From an uncultured bacterium (GTDB lineage Bacteria; Verrucomicrobiota; Kiritimatiellia; RFP12; UBA1067), in assembly GCA_902779075.1 (NCBI GenBank), contig CACZAK010000042.1, forward strand, positions 1 through 35,525: 35,525 nucleotides of DNA. Direction: 5' to 3'. Under the pieces are notes generated by a model that was not told the origin of the DNA, did no database searches, and was given only the letters and a program-made list of their open reading frames with translations. The stretch's first letter is position 1. Every line of letters begins with the position of its first letter. Positions 1 through 6,631 of the stretch are shown in pieces. The translations under genes and the position numbers were made by a program.

Positions 1-24
1 ATTTGTATTGTTGGCAATGGTGAC

Positions 25-54
25 ATTTGTGAACAATTGAGATTTGTGAACAAT
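25..54. repeat. Short direct repeat, 13 bp x2
   Basis: ATTTGTGAACAAT occurs at 25-37 and again at 42-54, a period of 17 bp, in AT-rich intergenic DNA at the left edge. No gene can be assigned here. The repeat could be a pair of regulator binding sites or simple slippage, and nothing nearby decides between these. Confidence 0.5.
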
Positions 55-192
55 CGCAATTGTGCCTACAAGTGTGCAAGTTATTGTTGAGCAACGACTT
101 AGTGATGCCATATCGCGGACAGACCTCATACCCGCTAATTGGCCCGCCGCCCACACTTCGTGCAGTAATGTAAATGAGGATAACTTTGATGA

Positions 193-285
193 TTGCTTTC
201 GTTACTGGGAGATTAGGAGATTCGGAGGAGATTATAAAGATCCTCCAAGCCTCCTAAACTCCAAAACTCCCAGCAGCGAAAGCAA
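193..285. repeat. Large imperfect inverted repeat (hairpin)
   Basis: The outer arms TTGCTTTCG (193-201) and CGAAAGCAA (277-285) pair perfectly. Inside them TGGGAG (206-211) pairs with CTCCCA (267-272), and further in TAGGAG and GGAGGA face TCCTCC and TCCTA. The whole 93 nt can fold into one long interrupted hairpin with an apex near 236. The inner part is built from GGAG-like short units. No protein gene is evident here; the overlapping 75-codon ORF resembles no family I know. It could be a small mobile-element remnant or a structured RNA. Confidence 0.6.
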
Positions 286-321
286 ATAAGAGAAGCCATA
301 AGGAAGTTACAGGCAAGAGTT

Positions 322-561
322 GTGGCAAAACAGGTTTTGCCACTCGTTTTGAGATTGGAAACAACCAGAACAACTTGAATAAACAACTTTGAAGAGGTGC
401 GCGGGTTAACTCGCCCGCGCTTCTTATCCATTCCAGAAATTGACATGATTGTATCGTTTTAGATTAGCCGATGGGCATGGGTGAGTTAACCCGTGCGCCA
501 AAGGCAAGTTGTTTCAGATAGTTGTTTCCAATCATCAGAAGGCTCGGCGGTGTGGCAAAAC
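322..561. repeat. Nested long inverted repeat, about 240 bp
   Basis: Blocks on the left recur in reverse-complement order on the right. GTTTTGCCAC (334-343) pairs with GTGGCAAAAC (552-561). The 13-bp block GATTGGAAACAAC (353-365) pairs with 521-533. CAACTTG (371-377) pairs with CAAGTTG (505-511). The block at 399-412 around GGGTTAACTC pairs with 483-498. The left end is also a local perfect palindrome, since 322-331 pairs with 334-343. The layout suggests a degenerate miniature element or a large RNA structure. I see no terminal target duplication. Confidence 0.6.
399..425 (+). terminator. Terminator-like GC hairpin
   Basis: A 7-bp GC stem, GCGCGGG (399-405) with CCCGCGC (414-420), has an 8-nt loop and is followed by TTCTT. 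This is the shape of an intrinsic terminator on the + strand. No gene for it to end is visible in 1-398, so it may terminate a transcript entering from the left or be part of the surrounding inverted repeat. Confidence 0.45.
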
Positions 562-750
562 TTCAATTACCCAAAAATCACGCTTGCGCGGGGCGGGGGG
601 ATTTGGTATCATCACTACCAATGACACGCCTTAGGATGGCAGATTCCGCACGGCGGGGAAGCGGAAGGGTGCACGCTCTTCCGAAGGGGAGGCATTGCCG
701 CTTTGCGGTGTGTTGCGCTCCATGTGCATTCACTTCATTCGGGATGTTTT

Positions 751-771
751 CGGACGCACACAGTGCGTCCG
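751..771. repeat. Perfect 9+3+9 palindrome
   Basis: CGGACGCAC (751-759), loop ACA, GTGCGTCCG (763-771). This is a perfect 9-bp stem with a 3-nt loop, the same architecture as the palindromes inside the giant genes downstream. It is the first of three palindromes lying within 90 bp in this intergenic stretch. It lacks the GTAG foot seen in the copies at 6086, 9092, 9163 and 9478. Confidence 0.7.
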
Positions 772-779
772 ACAGGACT

Positions 780-804
780 GGGAGGGCCGCGCCCCGTCGC
801 GGCC
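780..804 (+). repeat. REP-like palindrome with GGAG foot
   Basis: A GGGAG foot is followed by the stem GGCCGCG / CGCGGCC with loop CCCCGT. The reverse complement of this 25-nt element recurs inside the RHS gene at 13828-13852. The only difference there is one complementary pair in the stem: C-G here, A-T there when both are read from the minus-strand side. A GGAG tetranucleotide 5' of the hairpin is one of the two classical foot sequences of bacterial REP elements. Confidence 0.65.
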
Positions 805-808
805 GCTT

Positions 809-835
809 GGTGGGGCGAGGCGTCTCGCCGAGCCG
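809..835 (+). repeat. Palindromic element with tandem G-A mismatches
   Basis: A 27-nt element. A stem GGC/GCC is followed by tandem G-A / A-G mismatches, then four pairs closing loop TCT (823-825). The reverse complement of 6526-6552 has the same length, identical outer 11 and 7 bases, and two inner pairs flipped from G-C to C-G. The two copies therefore appear to be one structured repeat family. Confidence 0.6.
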
Positions 836-877
836 CAAGGAAAAACAATTTGAAAGCAACGTGAAAGAAAAAGCGAA

Positions 878-982
878 ATGAAAACGAAACTGATGATTAT
901 GGTCGCGGCGGTTGCCGTGGCGTTTGGTGCGTGGGCCGACATCCCTCTTTGTAGCCAAATCCACACAAGAAAGGTGAAGTGA
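878..982 (+). pseudogene. Orphan signal-peptide ORF, 34 aa
   Basis: ATG at 878 opens a 34-codon frame. It begins MKTKLMIMVAAVAVAFGAWA, a textbook Sec signal peptide with an AWA cleavage site, followed by only about 14 more residues before TGA at 980-982. The next ATG, at 984, is one base downstream, so translation could be coupled to the giant gene. The simplest reading is the truncated 5' end of a secreted-protein gene whose body was lost. A leader peptide is the alternative. The ribosome binding site is weak. Confidence 0.5.
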
Positions 983-983
983 C

Positions 984-3900
984 ATGAACTTCTATAAAAA
1001 GTTGTTGATGGCTTTGGTGGTGTGTCTAGTGGTGCCCTTGGCATGGGGAAAGTCGTTTTCGATTGACTTGCGCCAGCCGGCCGCAGGGGACGGCGGCCGT
1101 TTAAGGGCGCAGTTCAGGGCCGCGCCGGCCGCCGCCGACGATTCGGTGTTCCTGCGCAGGGTCAACTTGGACGCTGGGAGCGCCGACGTCGGCCAGGTCG
1201 CAGTTGGGGACGAACTGGCATTCACGCTTTACGACGACGTATCGATTACGCTGACCTTGAAGAAGCGGATGCCGTCTCCGCTGGGCGGCGACGTGTTCCT
1301 CGCCGCGGCGTCTGGCTACGATGGCGTGAAGAACGCCGTCGTCGTGCGCACTGCCGACGGCTTGACCGTCGACATACAGGACTATCTCAACAAGAGAGTG
1401 TACAAGGTCATCTCCACGGCAACGGGGGTGTCGGTACAGGAATTGGAGGCAAAGGCCGGAAAGTGCGGATGCGACACGCGCGTTCCGCCGAACCTGACTG
1501 GGAAGTCAACGACTAAGGCGCACAAGGCAAAAAGGCTAGTCGCGGACAAGAAGGCGGAACCTGGCGAGACTAGCATTGACATCCTTGTCGCCTACGATCA
1601 AAATGCGGCGACATGGGCGAGGTCAAACGGTGGCGGAGTCACGAACTTTGCCCAGATGGCGGTGCAGAAGATGAACGCGGTTCTAGCCAACAACGGACTC
1701 GACTGGTTTTTCCGCTTTCGGCTTGTCGGTGTATGGGAAACGTCGGCATCGTCGGAAGACCTTAATTATGCGCTTGACTCCGTGACCGACGGCACGGGGG
1801 ACTGGACTTCAATCAAGATTAAGCGTGACGAGGTCGGCGCGGACATCGTTACGGTTCTCATTGATACGGGAACGGACGAAGGCACGACCGGGCTTGGCTG
1901 GAGCCTCAAAACGACGGATTTTGAATCGTTTTCCGAGAGCGCCTATAATGTCTGCGCAATTCGTTCGGTCGCCATGTCGCATACGATGACCCACGAAGTT
2001 GGGCATAACATGGGCTGTGGACACAGCGATGTGCAGGTAACGCAGCCCGGGCCGCAGCTGTACGATAACTCGGCGGGTTATTACTTCTCCGTAGATGGTG
2101 AGAAATACCATACTGTCATGGCATATGGGGACGAAGGTCCAGGTGGCACTGAGATACCGTATTTTTCTTCGCAAATACACTACTACTATGATGTGGCTGT
2201 CGGTGATGACAAACATGACAATCGATTCACATTGCAAGAAACATACGAAGCAGTTTCAAGATGGCGTACAGACAAGGGGATAGACATCGGGGGAGGCGAC
2301 GACGTACCGACCGCGCCGCTTGAATGGTTGACATCGCGCGACGAGGTATTCGCCAAGGCCAAGGCAGAGGGGAAGAACGTGTTTCTCATCTGCGGACGTG
2401 ACACGTGCTTGAACACAATGGGAACGCGCAACTATTCCTGCGAAGACCCATCCGTAAAGCGGCATCTGCTGAAGGATTATGTTTGCTGGTACAACGTCAT
2501 CGACACGCAATACGAGGAGGCGGAGAAATATTTCGATGGGTATGATGTTGGCATGACTTTGCCTTCTATTGCCGTTATAGACGTCGAAAAGGATGAAACT
2601 TTGGCAGCGGAGGGGGGCTACCATACTGTGACCGATCTGCGCGTCATGCTGGGGCGCGTGGCGAAGGAGGTCTCGTTTTCACCAGAATCCGGAAACAGGT
2701 TCCGGGACTCGGTAAACGTAACGTTGTCTGCGGCATTGGGTGCGGCGATTTATTACACGCTTGACGGTTCTGATCCCTCGGTGGGCAGTTCGATCTGCTA
2801 TGACAAGCCGATAACTTTGACAGAGACTACTACCATTCGTGCTGTTACATTTGCCGATGGCGTATGGGGCTTGCCGATTGACGCAGAATTCTCAAAGTCA
2901 AGGACGGAGATGTCTGGTGGTTATGAGTGGACTGCTGATGTTGTCGATGGCGGTTGTGTGATAGTGTCTGTGACGTCTGAGCCATCGGGCGACATCGTAA
3001 TACCGGCCAAGATAGAGGGGTTGGACGTGATCGGTTTTGACGCGGAATTGTTTAAGGGGAACAACAATCTAACGGAAATCTCCATTCCTGGCGGTATCGC
3101 CGAAATCCCGGAATCCGCATTTGAGTCTTGTCAGAAGTTAGGGTCGGTAACGGTTGGAGCTGGTATTGAAAGAATAGGAGCTTATGCATTTGGTTGGACA
3201 GGCCTTAAGACGATTAGCATTCCATCAAGCGTGACGAATATAGGGATTAGAGCATTTACTGGATGCTATGACATGACGGCGGTCACTGTTGACCCGGCAA
3301 ACGGACACTATTCTTCCAAAGACGGATTCATGTACGACAAGACGCTGAAGCGATTGCTTTATTGTCCCGGCGCGTTGCGATATGTTGAAATCTCGCAGGG
3401 GGTCACGCACATAGGGGATTGCGCGTTTAGTGACTCAAATATCGAGAGGGTTGTCATTCCCAAAACTGTGGTGGAGATTGGAGAATCGGCATTTGTATGG
3501 TGCGGGCATCTTAAGTCGGTTGTAATTCCAGAAAGCGTTACAGATATCGGTTATAGTGCCTTCAACTTGTGTTGGGGGTTGACTGATGCTTATTTGCCAA
3601 AAAGCCTTGAGAGTGATTACATCCAAGACGATAGCTTTGATACGCAATTTGTTGGCTTGGAAGTCGTAATGCACTATTATTCTGGGGCGTTGAAGCAGGT
3701 TGCTGTGCATTTTGATGGGAATGGTGGCGAATTTGATTGTCCAAACCAAATGCTTGAATTGGCGGAAAACAGGATTGTCGGACCATCGACCTTGCCTGTT
3801 CCAGTGAAAACGGGGCATGCATTTCTCGGTTGGTTTACTGCCGTGGATGGTGGTGATGAGTTTACGATGGATACGGTCGTGACTGACGGCATGGCGCTCT

Positions 3901-6521
3901 ACGCACATTGGGAAGAAATCAACTACAGTTATTGCTATGAAGATAATAGCGATGGTACGGTGACTTTGTCGCAGTACGACAAATACGGGAATTGGGTGGC
4001 AAAACCAATCGATCCCGTGCCTGTTGGCAGGTTTATTGTGCCTGAAGAGATTGACGGCAAGCGGGTGGTTGCTATAGAAGACGGATTCTTTTCTGGTTGT
4101 TCTGAAATGACGTCAGTATGCATGCCTTCGGCAGTGACTAACCTGAATGCGTATGGATTCGCGCATTTGTATGCGCTAAAAGAAATCATTGTCGCAGACG
4201 GCAACCCAGCTTATAGGGACATTGACGGAGTTCTGTATACAAAGGATGGCAAGACTCTTGTAGCGTACCCTCGGGCCAAGAGTTACATAGTTGATGTTGT
4301 GCCTGGTACTGAACGTATCGGGAAGGCGGCATTCTATGATAATGATGACTTGGCTTCGATTACTTTCCCTGAAGGATTGAAAGTCATAGAAGAAAAAGCC
4401 TTTACGAGTTGTCAGGATGAATACTTCACTTCTATAACAATTCCGGCAAGCGTGACATCAATAAGGAAAGATGCATTCCAAGGTTGTTCCTATCTTGAGA
4501 CCGTAATCTTTTCAGGGGATGAATCATCGATATCCATTGCCGATACAACATTTGTCGGTACGCCATACGATACGGCCAAGCCGTTTTCGCTCATCGTGGA
4601 CGAGGGGGGTAATCTGATTGGCATCCACGGCACTACGCCGGAAGTCCTGGTCCTTGCCGCCTATCTGAACGGACAGACTCTGACGGGTATAGGCTATGCA
4701 GCGCTCTCAAGCTTGAATTATGACATGTCCGCACTTAAAAACGTTGTCGTACCGGAAGGCGTGACAACGCTTAACGGCTACGCTTTTGCTTCGGATGTGG
4801 CATTGGAAAACGTGACGTTGCCAAATTCGCTCCAGAGTATCAATTGGGGAGTATTTAGTTACTGTACTTCCTTGCGGACGATACGGATCCCGGCTGGCGT
4901 GACATACGTCGGTGATGATGCGCTATACGGTTGCACGAACTTGACCGTCACCGCCCCGTCCACATTGCGCGACACGTTCTCCGTACCGGCAGGTTGCACG
5001 ATTGAGTATTACGATGTGCCCAAATATACCGTGACCTTCAACGCGAATGGCGGAACAGTTGACGGTTCGGCGACAACTGTCTGGATGGTTAATGATGGGC
5101 GTCGACTTGATAGCGCAGATGAATACTATAAATATCACGATCTTCCCATGCCTACACTCAACGGCAATGCGTTCCTTGGCTGGTTCACGGCGGCGGAGGG
5201 CGGCAGTCGGGTCTTGGTCGAGACTGTCGTGACAGCGAACGTGACCTACTACGCGCATTGGACGTCGAACAACGGCGGCAACTCCGACAATGGCGGCAAC
5301 TCCGACAATGGCGGCAACTCCGACAACGGCGGCAACTCCGACAATGGCGGCAGCTCCGACAACGGCGGCAGCTCCGGTGGTGGTTCCAACAACGGCGGCG
5401 GCTCCGGCACCCCTCGGTCGAGCGATTCGGCGGCGAACATCCTCTATGATGCCGTCGGCGGCGCGGTGCCGCAGGTGGCTACCGTTTATGACGGGTATCT
5501 TTACCGGAACGGAGCCATTGCGGGCACAATCCAGGTGAAGGTGGGCAAGCCGAACACGAAGACGGGCCTTGCCGCCGTGAAGGCAACCGTGATTGGATTG
5601 GATGGTGGGAAGAAGACCCTCAGGGCCGCAGGGAATGGCAAGGTGAAGATTGCGTCTAACGGCCCGACCACTGTCACGCTCGTTGGCGGGGACACCTGTG
5701 TGGTGACCCTCGGAGCGAAGTGTATGGGTGGCACCTACGGGAACTACGAGATTGACGGCGGATTGAGCGTGTTTACGTCGAAGGATGCGGCGGATAAGGC
5801 CGTGGCGGCGGGTGTGCTTGGCAACTGGCAGGGGACGGTGAATGTGGCATGGCGGCTCGCCGGGGACGGCTCGCCCTACCTTGCGGCGCGCTCGGTGATC
5901 GCGCCCTACCATACGTTGTCCGTGACGATTGCCGCCAAGGGCAAGGCAAAGGTGGCCGGGACGCTTGCGGACGGCACGAAGGTGAGTGCGAAGGGGCAGC
6001 TGATTGTGGGCGAGGAATGGTGCTGCGTGCCGGTGGTGGTGTCGAAGAAGGGGGTGAACCTCCAGTTCGCGGTGTGGTTGCCGATGAACGCGCTGGCAGC
6101 GCGTTCTACTAGGGCGGTCGGGCTTCCGGATGCCATTGTGGGTAAACCGGGGACGCTTAAGGGCGGGGCTGTGTTCCGTCTGGACGGGGCTATGGGCGAC
6201 GCGAAGTACGGTGCCTATCTGCCGGACGGCGTGGTGGTGGGCGGCGGCGCTAAGTGGACGTTGCCGAAGGCCGGGAAGGTTGTCTACGCGAAGGGCACGA
6301 CCACCGTGGATGAGGCGAAGTTGGGCGAAAACCCGTCCGCGCTAAAGCTCACGTACAAGGCGAAGGACGGCACGTTCAAGGGATCGTTCAAGGCATACGC
6401 TGACGTAGGCGGCAAGCCGAAGGCGACTACGGTGAAGGTGACGGGCGTGCTGGTTGGCGGCGTCGGCTATGGCGCCGCCACGGTGAAGGGTAGCGGAGGT
6501 GTGGCTGTGATGGTAGAGTAG
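984..6521 (+). CDS. Giant secreted metzincin / thioredoxin-like / BspA leucine-rich repeat protein
   Basis: 1845 aa. The N-terminus is a Sec signal peptide (residues 1-22). A metzincin zinc-peptidase domain at about 195-425 carries HEVGHNMGCGH (His337, Glu338, His341, His347) and a Met-turn at Met379. Residues 446-560 look thioredoxin-like, with Cys470 and Cys475 in a C-x4-C and a Leu-Pro at 526-527. Residues 563-627 resemble the chitobiase C-terminal Fn3-like fold. BspA-type leucine-rich repeats (IPxSVTxIGxxAF pattern) fill 645-880 and 980-1325. InlB B-repeats lie at 907-976 and 1348-1426. A Gly/Asn/Ser/Asp linker (1429-1475) leads to the C-terminal domain shared with the next two genes. The family pattern suggests a surface or secreted adhesin-protease; the substrate is unknown. 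ATG 984 is chosen because the signal peptide starts there. Confidence 0.85.
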   Translation: MNFYKKLLMALVVCLVVPLAWGKSFSIDLRQPAAGDGGRLRAQFRAAPAAADDSVFLRRVNLDAGSADVGQVAVGDELAFTLYDDVSITLTLKKRMPSPLGGDVFLAAASGYDGVKNAVVVRTADGLTVDIQDYLNKRVYKVISTATGVSVQELEAKAGKCGCDTRVPPNLTGKSTTKAHKAKRLVADKKAEPGETSIDILVAYDQNAATWARSNGGGVTNFAQMAVQKMNAVLANNGLDWFFRFRLVGVWETSASSEDLNYALDSVTDGTGDWTSIKIKRDEVGADIVTVLIDTGTDEGTTGLGWSLKTTDFESFSESAYNVCAIRSVAMSHTMTHEVGHNMGCGHSDVQVTQPGPQLYDNSAGYYFSVDGEKYHTVMAYGDEGPGGTEIPYFSSQIHYYYDVAVGDDKHDNRFTLQETYEAVSRWRTDKGIDIGGGDDVPTAPLEWLTSRDEVFAKAKAEGKNVFLICGRDTCLNTMGTRNYSCEDPSVKRHLLKDYVCWYNVIDTQYEEAEKYFDGYDVGMTLPSIAVIDVEKDETLAAEGGYHTVTDLRVMLGRVAKEVSFSPESGNRFRDSVNVTLSAALGAAIYYTLDGSDPSVGSSICYDKPITLTETTTIRAVTFADGVWGLPIDAEFSKSRTEMSGGYEWTADVVDGGCVIVSVTSEPSGDIVIPAKIEGLDVIGFDAELFKGNNNLTEISIPGGIAEIPESAFESCQKLGSVTVGAGIERIGAYAFGWTGLKTISIPSSVTNIGIRAFTGCYDMTAVTVDPANGHYSSKDGFMYDKTLKRLLYCPGALRYVEISQGVTHIGDCAFSDSNIERVVIPKTVVEIGESAFVWCGHLKSVVIPESVTDIGYSAFNLCWGLTDAYLPKSLESDYIQDDSFDTQFVGLEVVMHYYSGALKQVAVHFDGNGGEFDCPNQMLELAENRIVGPSTLPVPVKTGHAFLGWFTAVDGGDEFTMDTVVTDGMALYAHWEEINYSYCYEDNSDGTVTLSQYDKYGNWVAKPIDPVPVGRFIVPEEIDGKRVVAIEDGFFSGCSEMTSVCMPSAVTNLNAYGFAHLYALKEIIVADGNPAYRDIDGVLYTKDGKTLVAYPRAKSYIVDVVPGTERIGKAAFYDNDDLASITFPEGLKVIEEKAFTSCQDEYFTSITIPASVTSIRKDAFQGCSYLETVIFSGDESSISIADTTFVGTPYDTAKPFSLIVDEGGNLIGIHGTTPEVLVLAAYLNGQTLTGIGYAALSSLNYDMSALKNVVVPEGVTTLNGYAFASDVALENVTLPNSLQSINWGVFSYCTSLRTIRIPAGVTYVGDDALYGCTNLTVTAPSTLRDTFSVPAGCTIEYYDVPKYTVTFNANGGTVDGSATTVWMVNDGRRLDSADEYYKYHDLPMPTLNGNAFLGWFTAAEGGSRVLVETVVTANVTYYAHWTSNNGGNSDNGGNSDNGGNSDNGGNSDNGGSSDNGGSSGGGSNNGGGSGTPRSSDSAANILYDAVGGAVPQVATVYDGYLYRNGAIAGTIQVKVGKPNTKTGLAAVKATVIGLDGGKKTLRAAGNGKVKIASNGPTTVTLVGGDTCVVTLGAKCMGGTYGNYEIDGGLSVFTSKDAADKAVAAGVLGNWQGTVNVAWRLAGDGSPYLAARSVIAPYHTLSVTIAAKGKAKVAGTLADGTKVSAKGQLIVGEEWCCVPVVVSKKGVNLQFAVWLPMNALAARSTRAVGLPDAIVGKPGTLKGGAVFRLDGAMGDAKYGAYLPDGVVVGGGAKWTLPKAGKVVYAKGTTTVDEAKLGENPSALKLTYKAKDGTFKGSFKAYADVGGKPKATTVKVTGVLVGGVGYGAATVKGSGGVAVMVE
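5271..5378 (+). repeat. 18-bp tandem repeat, 6 units (linker)
   Basis: Six units of an 18-bp sequence, AAYGGCGGCARCTCCGAC, encode repeated NGG(N/S)SD hexapeptides between the last InlB repeat and the C-terminal domain. The unit length is a multiple of three, so copy-number change would lengthen or shorten the linker without shifting frame. Confidence 0.85.
5881..5910. repeat. 30-bp in-frame insertion with 9-bp duplication
   Basis: Compared with the paralogous copy near 13645-13660, this gene has 30 extra bases encoding ten residues. The insertion is bounded by a 9-bp direct duplication, CGCCCTACC, at 5872-5880 and 5902-5910. It contains an inverted pair GGCGCG / CGCGCC. This resembles insertion of a tiny palindromic element with target duplication, or a slippage event. 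Confidence 0.6.
6086..6111 (-). repeat. REP-like palindrome inside coding sequence (copy 1)
   Basis: GAACGCGCT, loop GGC, AGCGCGTTC is a perfect 9-bp stem with 3-nt loop, followed by TACTA. On the minus strand it reads TAGTAG then the hairpin, so a GTAG foot precedes the stem. It encodes residues around NALAARSTRA and is absent from the paralogous domain of the next gene, where a different palindrome occupies the same site. Confidence 0.75.
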
Positions 6522-6525
6522 GGGG

Positions 6526-6552
6526 CGGCTCGCCCGGAGGGCTCGCCCCACC
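6526..6552 (-). repeat. Palindromic element just after the stop codon
   Basis: A 27-nt element lying 5 nt past the TAG stop. Its reverse complement aligns without gaps to 809-835, with the outer bases conserved and the inner stem pairs exchanged in a complementary way. It also contains the core GGGCGGCTCGCCC found in the palindromes at 9092 and 9478. It could attenuate transcription or protect the mRNA 3' end. There is no following T-tract, so a classical terminator is not supported. Confidence 0.6.
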
Positions 6553-6631
6553 TAGGGTTACAAGCTCCATAAGGAATGGCAATGATGCTTATTAACATAA
6601 AAATTGAATCGTTTTAGAAGGAGGAAATGAA

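Larger units (their letters stand above)
5443..6521 (+). repeat. About 1 kb direct repeat, copy 1 (shared C-terminal domain)
   Basis: This stretch is nearly the same at DNA level as 13206-14263 in the next gene, with long identical runs and mostly silent differences. It encodes the C-terminal domain of the first giant protein. The similarity implies recent duplication or gene conversion. Recombination between the copies would remove most of the RHS gene. Confidence 0.8.

Noticed and set aside
62..289. 75-codon open frame at the left edge
   Set aside because: No ribosome binding site and no recognisable motif, and its 3' half is the arm of a long inverted repeat. It is not supported as a gene.
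440..468. TTGACA at 440-445 as a promoter for the first giant gene
   Set aside because: The -35 is perfect, but no acceptable -10 lies 16-18 bp downstream, and it is more than 500 bp from the gene and inside the loop of an inverted repeat.
4923..5912. 329-codon open frame on the minus strand
   Set aside because: It lies wholly within the first giant gene, is the antisense of Gly-rich repeats and the C-terminal domain, and is Arg/His-rich with no recognisable motif. High GC explains its length.
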